Shown here one piece after another: positions 37,333-49,475 of a stretch of 64,000 nucleotides of DNA. The notes under the pieces are model-generated. The model searched no databases. It was given only the letters and a program-made list of their open reading frames with translations, and was not told where the DNA came from. The position numbers were made by a program, and so were the translations under genes. Each line of letters opens with the position of its first letter. Within the stretch, counting starts at the first letter, position 1. The DNA is from Parietaria judaica (taxonomy: Eukaryota; Streptophyta; Magnoliopsida; Rosales; Urticaceae): the NCBI GenBank assembly GCA_954871525.1, contig OX940865.1, positions 12,166,606 to 12,230,605 of the forward strand, written 5' to 3'.

Positions 37333-39184
37333 TCTAGGGAAATTTAGATTCCATAAGCTCTATTGACTATTTCTAGAGAGTTATCATCAGATTATTAATA
37401 GATCTTTTACTTGTTCTAAGAACAATCACCGCATCGTTACCACTTAAATGACAATGATACTCGAGCATCTAATATTAGAAGAAAGAAAAATTTAAGAAAA
37501 ATCTTATGACGGTCCAATATATAAAAATATATTATACTTTTTCAGAAGAAGAAAAAAAGAAGAAGGAATATTCTTTCTCATTAATAATCCATGTTCCAAA
37601 ATAAAACATATGTGATCAAACCTGTTTCTTTTGTTATTTTTAGCTTTTTATTCTTTCCATCTTGGCTTGAAGAAAGGCATAAAGTTCGACTAGAGAGTAC
37701 GCGAGTGTCCATCATATGAGTTTGGCTACTTATACGTGTGAATATGCTTTGCCTTTCCTAATGAAAATAAAACTTAGGGTTAAAATCGGCGCAAATACTA
37801 AAAGTTGCTCAAAGTAGTTAAATTTACTCAAAGTTGCGATGATTACATACTCAAATTCGTGAAATTTACATTTTTATTTGATTTCCTCGAATGTATCTCT
37901 ATAATGTTGTTTTTTTTTTTACGTGTACAACTTAAATTAACACTTATTTTTTCACGTTTTGAGATTTTTCATGTTAAGTACTTCAATTTGAAGCATATAA
38001 ATGTAACTAACTTATAGTTAATAGAGACGCATTCGAAGAAAAACCAATCAAAAACAAAAATATTACAACTTTGAGAATTTAATTGTTATCTTGAACAACT
38101 TTTGGTACTTTACTGCAACTATCCCTATTTGTTATAATTATTGTTGAATGTGAGAGGGTAAGAGAATTTTACATGAAGAAAGCAAAGCAATTGCAAAAGC
38201 AAGAGAGAAATGGAAGGGGGTGGATTGTGGAAAGAGATGTAGTGTATATGGACATGAGAGCTGAGAAGGTTACATCGATACGAATAAGAGGGCATTATTT
38301 GATGCATTATTTGTTATATGCTTTGGCACATATAATTGGGCTGAAAAAGCAAAAGGATATTTGGAGGAATATCCAATTGAGTCATTCAAAAAGAATACAT
38401 GTATGGGGTTCTTTTCCTATGCCTTGAGTTTTATTAAAAACAAATTAATTATTTTCAAAATATTATAATGCGTAATATATTCATTTGAAAGATTAAAAAA
38501 TTACATTTACACGTTTTCGGTGTCCGGTACTCAGTTTAACTAAAATTGTTATTTTAATTGATTTAATTGTTTTTTTAAAATGACCAAAATTGAAAATATT
38601 AATCAATTATATATATATATATATATATACAATTCCATTAATATAATCATTGAGTAAGAAAATGATGATCAAGATTAATTTGAAACTAGTAAATTCTATA
38701 ACTATAAGCAATGTTTGACTTTTCCACAATAATCTTCAATTATCCGTCTTGCCGGTAAATATCGGCAAGACGGTCGTACTAGTACTTTTTCATGATTTTT
38801 GTTGAAAATCAACAAACATCTTGAAAAATAACAAAAATATGGTACTTTTCAAGAAATTTTACACTTTCGATGATTTTATTCGAGTATTTACATATTTGAG
38901 AGTGAGATTATATTTTATTTACCTATGTTTGAGTATGAAATTATTTTATTTTTTGACATTTTTATGTTTTATCAACATTATAAACTTAGTAAATGTATTC
39001 TTATAAATATTTTAGTGATTATTCATCGATAATCCTTGGTAAGTGTCGATAATCCATCGATAATCCTCGATAAGTGTTGGTAACGATAATCTACAGTGTT
39101 TATTAGTTTTTCGTCGATTAATCGGCAAGAAAACGATAAATCCGTCGAAAACGGCAAGCGATTTCGGCAAATTCAACTTCTAGA
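36885..39184. other. Intergenic, AT-rich
   Basis: Non-coding, with an A-run at 36941-36957, TA microsatellites near 37299-37325 and 38610-38629, and short degenerate repeats of TCGATAATCC near 39030-39080. No coding gene supported. Confidence 0.45.
38744..38773. repeat. Perfect 11-bp hairpin
   Basis: CCGTCTTGCCG at 38744-38754 and its exact reverse complement at 38763-38773 flank an 8-base loop. The sequence stands out as GC-rich in AT-rich surroundings. It could be the ends of a tiny or decayed element; a terminator role is not supported because no transcript ends here. Confidence 0.6.
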
Positions 39185-39560
39185 GTGGAAGCCCTGGGAA
39201 AATTTTCGGCATCAATTACGATCCCCCTGTTAGGTTCTGTTCTACGTGGTGTTCGTGCTATCCCCCAGTCAATTATCTCGAGCAAATATACCGACTTCGC
39301 GGATAGACCGAAGACTCGTATCAAGATCCACAATTTAAGTCGAGGGATCTAAATCTCTGGGAATTATCCGAAGGTCTTATCTATGGAGAGGCACACATAG
39401 TGCGGAAGCCCTGGAGAAAATTAGGGCACAATCTAAGACCCTCCTTCCCAAGGTTCAATATCTGTGAGGTGCTCGTTCTATTCCTCAGTCTTGTATCTCC
39501 GACATATATATTGACTCAGTGAATTGACCGTAGGACCCAGATCTATACCCGTGAAGCCGG
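39185..39560. repeat. Two imperfect direct repeats, period about 217 bp
   Basis: The block starting GGAAGCCCTGG at 39187 recurs at 39404. Shared order: GGAAGCCCTGG, then TGCTCGTTCTATTCC-like, CAGTC, ATCTC, ATATAT-GACT, GACCG. The region to about 39840 is richer in GC than its surroundings and has no clear gene; it may be a retroelement fragment. Confidence 0.55.
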
Positions 39561-39880
39561 TCGAGGGTCTGGTCCACCAGGGTTCACTAGAAAGTCAACA
39601 CTGTGATCCCCTTACATTTTGGCTAAGTCCGTTTTTGGCATCCCGAACCTGTAACCAGGGCCAGGCCAAGCCATGGCCCCTTGGCAACAAGTGGTAGTGT
39701 TTGCCCCGGATTTCTAGTCCTGAGCCAGTGGAGGGTCCGTTTGACTCGAAAGTCCAGGAGCCCAAGCCCAAGAGTCACAAAAGGCCAACAAGACTACATT
39801 GGGCCCAGCCCAAAATGAGCAACTGGGCCGCTAAGTGTTCGAGGCATTTTTCTGCATCAACATACTTAATCCAACATTAA

Positions 39881-40636
39881 GGGGGCGTTTGGTTATGGTC
39901 TCCGTGACAAGTTTTTGGTTTTGGTTTCAAACAGTGTCATATTGGTTTCGCAGACCACGTTTGGTTGCCAGTTGTCTCTGTTTTCCGGGAGCGGTCTCGC
40001 AGACCATTGAAATTTTGAATGAACGAAAACAAAAAACGACTTGAAGTTGTTTTCTGTCTTTGGTATCCAACTCAATAGTATAAAATAAAACAATAATAAT
40101 ATATTATCATTCTATAATATTATTGTACTATTTATAATAAGATATTAACTATGAAATTAACTTAAGTAATAAATTATTAAAATCATTTTTATATATAATA
40201 ATAATTTTTTATGATATTACTATCATATTAACAAATATACTTAAATTATGTATGTTATTAAATATTAACTTAATTACAATGATATAAACTCTTGAATGGA
40301 ATATTTAGTACTTTATATTACATTATTTAAACATGTAATTAAAGTCATGAAATATGAATAAATTTTGTATAATTATATGGCAAATATTTTTTAGACATAA
40401 TATATATATATATATATATATTATTTTCAAATAAAACAAACTTTCTTTTTCGTAACATAAATGGTGTTTAATTGTATTTTTTTCATTTATATTCAACAAC
40501 AGATTAACAAAAAACTAACCAAACACTGTTTCAAATATCAAACTCCCAAACTGATTTGATAGACTAAACTCTTATAATGGTTTCCCAAACTAATTTGCAA
40601 AACTGGTTTCCCAAACCAATTAACCAAACGCCACCC
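39881..40636. mobile_element. MITE-like element (GGGGGCGTTTGGTTA ends)
   Basis: The left end GGGGGCGTTTGGTTA (39881) is mirrored by TAACCAAACGCCACCC at 40621-40636. Inner sequences near the ends (GGTTTC, AGACCA and AAACTGGTTTCCCAAACC) are also partly mirrored. This terminus is common in plant MITEs. I found no convincing target duplication, so the superfamily is open. The interior is AT-rich and non-coding. Confidence 0.7.
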
Positions 40637-41775
40637 AACTCTTTGCTAAAATATTAATTTATAAGATTTTCTTTTATTTTTTTACGTAGTTATGAATATT
40701 TAATTTGTAAATATAATTGTATGATTTAAATACTAGACAACCGTTACATAAAGTATGATTTAAATATGATACGCATAGATTTTGTAGGTTCTATATTTTC
40801 TTTCTGTGTAGCGTATTTCAATTTAAAAATATGTCAATCTTTGGAAATTGATTTGTCTATTCTATAAGAATTTCTTTCACTAGGAAAGGTACTTTACGAG
40901 TGGTTATCTTAAGATAATCAAAGTTAATAAATACGTTAGAAGATCTACAAGTTCCTTAAGATAAAACATGTACAATTGGAAGTAAAATTAAGTAAACAGT
41001 TGTTGAGTTTGATATGTATGCAAATCTTTTAATTAGAGCACGTAGTGGATTATAACCCGAAATGTGTTTGCGTAAAGCTTATTTAATTAAAAATAATTCA
41101 CAATTTGAATTTTGTGCCATTCAAAAGCTAGCATAAATCGTGAAAAACCAAACCTAAAAGTTAGTTCCACATCTAGTACTTTTGCCAAAATCCAGAGTCA
41201 ATAATTAATCTTGATTATTATGTTTTAGATCTTCATCGCGTCTTCACCAAATAAGATTTTATCTTACTATAATGATTTAAACTGGCCAAAATAACGTAAT
41301 ACTAATTAAAAAATGATGTCAAAGTAGGAAGGCGAAAATATCGTAGAAATTAGAAATTAATAAATTATGAAAATATCGCTCGATAGTCTTTTTTTTTTTC
41401 TTCTTCTTCAGCGAAATAAAACAAGGGCACAAAGTTTAGGAGCTAAAATATTACCAAGTAACGGTCCTGTCCACTGGCATGACTCGGTGCAGCGTCAACT
41501 TTATGTCGGAAGCCGCATTCAAGCAGACCGTAAAGAAAGGTGCATAAAAAATTTTGTAAATCAAGGACAATACTAAAATTCAAGAGTATCATGACATAAA
41601 AAAGCTACAAAAACAGCAAAACCTATATGCCCTAACATATAAACAATGGAGATCATAAAAGTTGCATCCTCCCTAAAAAAAATAAAAATAAAATAAAAGT
41701 TGCATCCACAAAAAACTAAAGTCCTTCTTTTCGACACCGCTTTTCGTGAAAGAGATAGTCACCGTCGATGGCTCT
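40637..41775. other. Intergenic, AT-rich
   Basis: Non-coding sequence between the MITE and the MATH/coiled-coil gene. No gene, RNA or element ends recognised. Confidence 0.45.
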
Positions 41776-42873
41776 TCAATTCATAACTGAGAGCATGTCC
41801 TAAAGCCGCAAAAGAAGACGGAAGGAAATAAATATTATGATCAGATTTAATTTTCATGAGGGAAAAACTCAAGTCCAAGTGTCAAAAACTAAGCTATAAC
41901 AAGCTAACCTTCAAAGACTCCCACGAAATATGGAACTCGCTGGTTGTTTTGTCCGCTTCTGCTTTCTTCATTGCAGACACCTTCATGTCCTTTTCGGCGC
42001 AGAGCAGTGCCTGTTTCGAGGTGGTTGCTTGTTGAATCAACTCGGTTAGTTTCTTCCTGAGCCGTACTCTATTCGCGTTGCTTCCGGCCAATAGCTTCTC
42101 CTGCCTGGAAATTTCGCTCTCAACAGCCTCAATATTATTCCCCAATGACAAGAAGCTCGAATATTGTTGCTTTAGACTGGTCTTCAATTCATCCACCGCG
42201 TCTTCATCCTGTCTAGCTTCGTTCAGGTCATGCTTTGCAGCTTCATATTCCTCGCAACGCTGATTAAAGTTGGTAACAAATTTTGTAGTTTCATCCAACT
42301 TGGAATCGGGAATCAATTTGGCGGTTAGCAAGAGAGAAAGTGCGTTCTTCAACTCATGAGCTTTTCCTGACCGAATAAAGCTTGTAACATCCATATTGAG
42401 ACTTTGCTTGAAAATTGTCTGAGCATCGGTAATTTCCTCATCGTTGTGCGTAATTTTCTCTTCTAGATAATTTTGAAGGTCCGTAAACAAGGTCTCAAAC
42501 GCATTAAATGAGGAAGAACTCTCAACCTGTTATTAGCAATTTAGTATAACCTTTAGGCACACAACTTATCTCATAGATGTAGTAAACATATTTAGAACAA
42601 TAACTTTCCTTTATGTTGGGTTGTTCTTTCTCTTGTTCCTCGTTAAACCACACCTGAAACGAGATGAGAAATTTGCAGAAAATGTTGATATAAGAAGTCT
42701 CCAATTAAATAAAGATGTTTTTAGTGGAATGTTTCTTACTAACTGGTTGTACAGAATACAAGGTTGTGATCATACACCAGCCTCACCTCTGCTCTGATTG
42801 TGATTGTGTCATCGACAAGAAAACGATGATTGACTTCCCATAGTTTGTCATGATCGATGAAATTCATAAAACC
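41776..42873 (-). CDS. MATH/coiled-coil protein, 3' part only
   Basis: Exons in gene order: about 42873-42787, 42653 to an uncertain donor (about 42575-42610), 42526-41909 and 41799-41776. The first visible exon encodes GFMNFIDHDKLW and FLVDDTITIRAE, the last strands of a MATH (TRAF-like) domain. The large exon encodes about 206 aa of charged coiled coil (FETLFTDLQNYLEEKI, ISRQEKLLAGSNANR). The last exon adds DMLSVMN and TGA. MATH plus C-terminal coiled coil is the layout of the plant RTM3-like family. Oddities: no acceptor or earlier MATH exons are visible upstream in AT-rich sequence, and the second exon lacks a clean donor in the needed phase. It is probably a 5'-truncated copy or pseudogene, unless distant exons exist. 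Confidence 0.62.
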
Positions 42874-43346
42874 CAAATCATGTTGATATAGAGCAAGTGA
42901 ACATATATTGTATAAATGTTACATTTAACATATAGTTAGACTTAAAATTGTGACATGTTAAAGTGTCATAAAATTTAATTAAATATAAATTATTCATATT
43001 AAAGTGAATGAAGTAAGATTATATTTTTAAATAATATAATTAGTAGATAATTTATATTTAACATTTATAAATTATATAATTTATAAAATGTAACATGTAA
43101 AAATTCAATTATAACTATATAATAAAACATGTTAAAAAATATAATAAAATAACATTCCATGTAAATATTCATAATTAATAGATTGAAATAAAATTATAAA
43201 ATATAAAATAACATTATGCTAGATATATTATATATTACATTTATAAATTACATAATCTATAAAATGTGTATATAAATATTATTTTTTATAAATATTTATA
43301 AACAATATTATAAATTTTCTAGTAAACAAAAAATATGTGCCATGCG
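42874..43346. other. Intergenic, extremely AT-rich
   Basis: Mostly A and T with repeated ATTTATAAATTA-type words. No gene seen; the missing 5' exons of the MATH gene are not here. Confidence 0.5.
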
Positions 43347-43610
43347 GCGAAATAACAAAAATTTAACGGTGGGTACGTTTGGCGTTAACAGAATAAACTT
43401 TGGGTATTATAGCCACCAAAAAAAAATTTGGGTACATAATTAAAAAAAATGAAACATTGGGTATTTTAGCCGCGGGCGAAATAACGGAGATTTAACGGTG
43501 GGTTCGTTTAGCGTTAACGGAATAAACTTTGGGTATTATAGCCACCAATAAAAAAAAACTTTGGGTACATAATTAAAAAAAATTGAAACATTGGGTATTT
43601 TGACCGCAGT
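43347..43610. repeat. Tandem repeat, two units of about 129 bp
   Basis: GCGAAATAAC starts a unit at 43347 and again at 43476. Both contain TTAACGGTGGGT-CGTTT, GCGTTAAC-GAATAAACTTTGGGTATT and ACATTGGGTATTTT. Small differences are spread through the units. Confidence 0.8.
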
Positions 43611-43767
43611 TTACCCTATTTTATATTATGTTTTCTATGCAGGTGCTAATTCTATCGTACATGATTAGGACTGTTTTTCCTTTAAAAGAATAAATCTTAT
43701 TAATATTAATCTTATACAGATTTATCTTAAATATTATAAAATTAAATGTTTCATCCCCAGTTCTTTA

Positions 43768-44790
43768 TGTTGGAAAAATATCTGGCTAATATGCCAAGTT
43801 TCGAAAACGTAATAACTCTAATGGGAAATTCGTTGTGAAAAATATGTTCAAATAGTGCAATATTTAGTCTCTTAAAACTTTTCATTCTCAATTTCATTTA
43901 CATTCAAAGATCATTCAATTTCTGGTTTTCATGTTTTACATTGTTTAGTGTATTCTTGTTTGTCACATTGATGCATTTTTTTCATATTATTTTTTGTTAT
44001 CTAAGATTAAATTTTAATTAATCAGGCCATATCGACCCAAACCAACCCAAAACGATTTTTTATGAGGTCGGTTTGGTTCGGGCATTAAAAAATTTGGTTG
44101 GATCGGGCTTTTTTTTTTAACCCGAAGTGATCGGGTCGGTACTATGAAAAGCATTAAGGCGGCCCAACCCAACTCATGCCCACCCCTATCCAAGGGTATT
44201 AGGTCGGGTCAAAAGTCTGACCCTAATATAAAAATAATATGTGGGCCATCCGGGCTTAAGCCCGGGCCAATGTGTCTTCGGATTAGGGCACGCCCAGCCC
44301 ACGCGAATTGGGTTGAGATTGCGCTAGACTGGGGAGCCCAGGCCCAACGACACACCGAGGCCCAGTATTGAGGCCAAACCCAAAGCCCAGCACACGGGCT
44401 TCTCCCAGACGCGCTACTAGCGACTGGCTGCCATATGCCGAAGGCCTTCACGGTCACGCCCTGGGTTGTTGGCTTGCTGGGCCCAATGGCCCAGACTTGA
44501 TTTTCGGCCCAATGGCCAATTAGCTAGGTTGCAAAACGCGACCCTAATTTATATCCGGTCCAAAAATTTGATCGGGTATTTTAAATTAATTTCAAAAATC
44601 CTTAAATTCAAAATTTTCAATTTTAAAATTAATAATTCATGAAATAATTCCATCGTTTAAAACACTAAACTAAATTACAAAATTATTTATCCACGAGCAC
44701 AGGCTCTGACGCCAATTTTTGAAAAATATCTAGCTATTATGCCAATTTTTGGAAACGAAATAGCTCTAATGACAAATTCGTGTGGAACAT
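43768..44790. repeat. Dispersed direct repeat pair, LTR-retroelement debris
   Basis: About 75 bp at 43771-43845 (GAAAAATATCTGGCTAATAT, then TAACTCTAATGGGAAATTCG) recurs at 44722-44796. Just before the second copy, GGCTCTGACGCCAATTT resembles the reverse of the Ty1-copia primer binding site (TGGTATCAGAGC), so this may be minus-strand LTR/PBS debris. A GC-rich stretch at 44200-44530 shows no gene. Confidence 0.4.
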
Positions 44791-45597
44791 AAGCTTAATG
44801 TCCCTTCTAATTAACCTTGAATATTCTACTCTCATCAGTTCGTCCAGGTAACTTAAAAAAAATATTATTTCTTGTTAAAAATAGTTACTCTGTAACGACA
44901 GACTGGCATCGAGTAATTTTGAAAAAGCAGTCGGATAATTAATTTTCAATTTAATTATCATGATTAATTTCATAACAAAATTATTAAATCTAATGTTTAT
45001 GTAAAATAAATATATACAATAAAAGATAGTTTGCATTAATTGCCTTAATGCATAAGGCCGTACCTCATTGACAACTTTTGGCTCCGCATTTTGACTCTGG
45101 TAGGGCTTTGCCGGTGCTAGGGAAACTCCCGTGATTTTCTCACTAAGCCGAACCAAAAAATAAAAAAGAGTAGTAGAAAAATTCGCAGACTTTAGAGAGA
45201 TGAGATAGGTCGTATTTTTCTCTGATGAGAGGTGTGTACAAAAGTGTGGAATGAGCCCCTTATTTATAGAGTCTGACTTCAACCACTTTTGAGAAATTAT
45301 GTCCTTCTGGATGATCTGATTAGTCAAAGACCAATGGCTCATATTAATCCTAGGAATTTTTTAATTCTATTAAATAAAAATAAACCTAATCCAACAGTCC
45401 ATATTTAATCTAGATTGATCCAATGACTTAGATTGACTGAGAGATTTTCTCAACTACCAAACTTGGTCACCAAGTTTATATTTATTATTAATTTCGAAAT
45501 TTCTTTATATATAAATAAAATATTAATTCCAATCCAATTGTTAACATTGAATCTTAGACCAATCAAATGAATTAAATTAATACGAAAATATTCAAAC
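44791..45597. other. Intergenic, possible LTR sequence
   Basis: Follows the primer-binding-like site. It could be the 5' LTR of a minus-strand element, but I cannot place TG...CA ends. No gene supported. Confidence 0.35.
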
Positions 45598-45605
45598 ACC
45601 AAGAC

Positions 45606-46612
45606 TATAGGTGTCAAGTGGGTCGGGGCGGGCCGGGCCGGCCCACAACCCGTTAAGCCCACATGTTAAACGGGCGGGCTTGACTCGCCCCATTCAATGT
45701 GCGGGGCGGGGCGGGTTTTGGAAGAGCCACCAAGGCCCACCCCGGCCCATGAACCGGAACCCACAATGTCACGGGCGGAGCGGGCTTTTTACGAGTCAAA
45801 ATTTGTGGGTTTTTTCGGGTTGAATGTAGTGGGATTTTCACAAACCAAAACGGGTTGGATTTTTCGGGTTGATTTGTAATAATGATTTACATCGTTGAGT
45901 TGAAAGTATAAATGAAATTAAATCAAATTAAAATTAATATAAACATAGAAGATAATTAATAGAGTAATGAACAATAATACCTTTAATATTTTTGTATTTG
46001 CTCGATATTCAAATTCTCATTTTGAAAGTCGAGTAACATAATGCAAATAAGATTCAATCACATACTTGGAAATTCAAACACATTCTTACTAATTATATAT
46101 TATAGTTTACCAAAACTCTAGTTATAACACAAAAAATTTCAAATCGATTAGCGAATTTTGAAAATGATTAATGAAGTTGAAATTTTTCAATTGAAAAATT
46201 AAAGAACTATATAGAATATATACAATAAACAAAGTAATGAATCGTGTAAGATAAAGATAATTTTTATATTCTATAATAATAAAATATTTAGAGTATTTTT
46301 CATATTTTCATTAATATCAATATCACAACTTAAATTTTTTTATATATAAAAATGTGATTTATGTGGGCTTTTAAACGGGGCGAGGCGGGTTGGCCACGGG
46401 GCGGGTGTATGTGGGTTTCGGGGCGGGGCGGGCTTTTAGACGGGGCCGAGCGGGTTCGGGGCAGGCCTAGAAAAACATAACACAGTCTGACCCTTTTGAT
46501 AGGGGCGGGCCTAGTCCGGCCCACAAAAAAACGGGGCGGGGCGGGGCATACCCTTTTTTTTACGAGTCGGGGCGGGTGGGCTTGTGTCGGCCCGGCCCAA
46601 TTGACACCTCTA
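45606..46612. mobile_element. Non-autonomous hAT-type element (1007 bp)
   Basis: It starts TATAGGTGTCAA and ends TTGACACCTCTA. Perfect 8-bp target duplications ACCAAGAC lie at 45598-45605 and 46613-46620. The ends are strikingly GC-rich (GGGCGGGCCGGGCCGG-type runs, also near 46378-46600) around an AT-rich, non-coding centre. The 8-bp duplication and terminus fit hAT. Confidence 0.85.
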
Positions 46613-46845
46613 ACCAAGACTTGGTAAACGAGTCTAAATTCGAATTTCATTTTTATTTATATGATAAATTAAGGGCTTCCAAATCTAACGATTAAGATTA
46701 AATCTAGACCGATTCGATGTATTAAAATAATTTCATAGTTATTATCAAATGCCAATATATATTACATAGACTTTTCCTGCAGGTTAAGCAATAGATGCTT
46801 AACAACCTTTTTGCGCGTACAAATGATTGTCTCACTCCCGTTGGC

Positions 46846-46894
<49 letters not shown>

Positions 46895-47043
46895 GATAAC
46901 TACATTCCATTGATTCCAACGTTTGTAGTTTAATAAACTTATGGACTATAGTTTTAATGAGCAAAATAACCAATTAAAATGATGTGGCACTGAAAATTAA
47001 TTTCTCCATACCAAAATTACTAATATTAATAATTATGTAAATA
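46613..47043. repeat. Intergenic with TA microsatellite
   Basis: Non-coding. A pure TA run occupies about 46850-46891. Confidence 0.7.
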
Positions 47044-47550
47044 TTAATTAATAATGATTTTCTTATAATAGCTCAACGTAGGACTGATATTGTTTGATAT
47101 TAAGTTCCATAATTTTAAGTAATTTTCTCTAATTAAACCACCGGTGTCCTTCACTGCCACCGCATGTGCAACCGTTCGACGCCGCAGTGAGAAACCCGGA
47201 GAGAGTGCGAATTCGGGAAAGCGTCCCCCCTTCTCATCTCCCTCGGAAGCTCCATCGCCATGGACGATCGCGTTGACGAGGGAGCTCCATGAGTCGAAGT
47301 CTTCAAGACCAACTTCGCTCTGCCCACTTTGTGTAGTGGCTGACGACCAGACCGTTGCCCAGGTGCGCGCACGATGATCGAGCCCCTCTTGACGATCAGA
47401 CCGTGGAGTGCTCTTCCTCTGCTCTGCTAACTCGAGGAGTTGGGAGATGAAATGGCGAGACTGGTTCGGAACTGAAGGCATAAAGACCAGAAATTTGGCA
47501 GAGAAGATGAGGTTCCGAGGAGTAAAGCATTGGTTTTTTGGGCTAGGGTT
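47044..47550 (-). other. Uncertain open frame, possible orphan exon
   Basis: A less AT-rich block with a minus-strand frame of 145 codons (47044-47481). On the same strand AACCCTAGCC (47541-47550) resembles the telo-box common near plant 5' ends. No domain recognised and the plus strand is also partly open. It could be a first exon, a fragment or chance. Confidence 0.25.
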
Positions 47551-49261
47551 CGCGTGCTTCTGCGAAGACGACGACGTTTTGAAGGAGGTTAGTCTTTTCT
47601 TTTGACTAATTCGTTGGTCGCCGCCATAGCCAGAGAGAAGCTCGAGATGATGACTCTCTCTGAAGCTTTTAATACATTCAAGTCCTACAAATTCATCTCA
47701 TGGAAATCAGTATTCTCACTCTCTACGTGAGAACTTGTGATCTATGGATGCGCACAACGAGATCAAGCTCGTCTAGGGTTCGTGCGCGCATCGGCGTCGG
47801 CTCTCTTCTCATTTTTTTTCCTCTGATTTTGTCGTGTAATTTTTGTTTATTCTTGTTAATTCAGCTTTTTTTTTTCTTTGGTTTTTACTATGTTATTGAC
47901 GTGTTAATGTCTTTTAATTCGTGTCATTATCTGCTAATTTATATGGAGATGTATTTTTCTGTTTTCACGTTTATTTTGTTTATTCATGTTAATTCTGTAT
48001 GTATTCGCGCTAATCTTGTGTTGATATGTGTTAAGTCACGTTTATTTTGTGTTAATATTTATTCATTTGTGTAAGTATATATTAACTACGTATATACACT
48101 ACGAATTTTGATATAAATATAATAATTTGAGAAGGAAAAAATCTTATGAATTGTGGGATTTAGTTAAGTCAACCACGTTTCACGTCGTATGAATCGAGGA
48201 CCACAAAGTAAGTATTGAAGTTACACATTAAACTATTTGTCTAGATATCATGGTTACTTGTTGTGAAGCTTTACAACAAATTTTTTTTTTCATCGAGCTA
48301 ACCTAGTTCTTCTTGTTTCTTCTATGATCATCGGGCAGTGAGATCATAGGCACCACCTGATTTTTTTAAATTATATATATTAAGAACACAACTTGGAGAG
48401 TCGTTTTTCTTAATTACGAATTACGATATTATTTATCAGTTTTCAAACTTCTTTCACCCTAGCCCCGCCGTTGATTCTCGCATAGCCGTTTATTCTCGCC
48501 CCCGTCAGTTATTGCCCTCGCCGTTGGTTAAGAACAAGTGACGTGACACATAGTTAGAGTTATTGTTAGTTCCCGCTCTCCGGATCTCTTTACCAAAATA
48601 AGCCGCGAGTAATTCTCACGGTAAAGCCGTGTCCTGAGGAAAGCTGTATCCTATAATTCTCACAGTAATGATTCAAATCAATTCGTGATATCTTAATTTT
48701 GAAATAATTCTATATCGAGTGAATTACCAAAATATCCTCGAGTTTGATTCTCTTGGGCTTTTCGAATTGGACCTTTTATTGGGCCATGTGTATGCCGTTG
48801 AACTAATTAATTTTGGGCGCGAGAAATTTAAATAATTAATCAAATATGTCAAATGATTATTGATTGCTTAATAATCTGAAAGATGATATAAGATTCATTT
48901 ATGTATCAATCAAATCATATAATTTTATGTATACTATTATTCTCAGTGTAATACTACTTATCGTTTTAAAAAACGGGACGAAGTCTTACACTAACGAAAG
49001 AGCCTTGAGCCGTCGTCCAAAAAAATTTGTGATCATGGCTTTGATCTTAGAAATTACGAACAATTAAAACAAGCAACACTAAACATTAAATTTAATTTCT
49101 GAAGGTTGATAAAATACCTCTACGTAAAAGATATTATACTCTTACGAGTGCTCTAAAATAAGAAGTCAAATGTATGATTTTTATGAATCATGCTCCTTAG
49201 ACATTATAGTCTTCTTCAGCGGAAACCTTACTCTCACGTAACACAACTACACTTGAATACC
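47551..49261. other. Intergenic, no gene recognised
   Basis: T-rich on the plus strand from 47800 to 48070, then AT-rich. A short plus-strand open stretch at 47700-48074 is low-complexity and hydrophobic and I do not accept it as a gene. Confidence 0.4.
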
Positions 49262-49475
49262 TTTGCTTGATGCACACTTGAAGGAATCTCATTTCCGTGT
49301 TTTGTCGAGAACTTTGATATATTTCTTAGGAATTCCATATTGCTCGATCAAATGTTTTGCAAGGTGATCTATTACACCGCCTTGGATTAGAACCTCGTGG
49401 CCTTTCTTTCCTGGGACTAGGCGATTTATTACACCGCCTTGGATTAGAACCTCGTGGCCTTTCTTTCAGGGGCTC
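49262..49475 (-). pseudogene. Second copy of the eIF2D last exon, plus a third partial copy
   Basis: 49289-49410 matches the eIF2D terminal exon at 50530-50651 in length (122 nt), acceptor (CCCAG), frame and stop. It encodes the same SUI1 end with one visible change (KYIKVLD for KYIEVLD). A third copy of the acceptor-side half (49418 to about 49470) follows in tandem. The homology includes about 27 bp beyond the stop but only a few bases of intron. It lies downstream of the nearer terminal exon, so it is either a spare alternative last exon or a relic. Confidence 0.85.

Noticed and set aside
43347..43610. CRISPR-like array
   Set aside because: Only two long units without short spacers, in a plant nuclear genome.
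47700..48074. Plus-strand open frame of 124 codons
   Set aside because: T-rich low-complexity sequence giving a hydrophobic peptide with no family resemblance.
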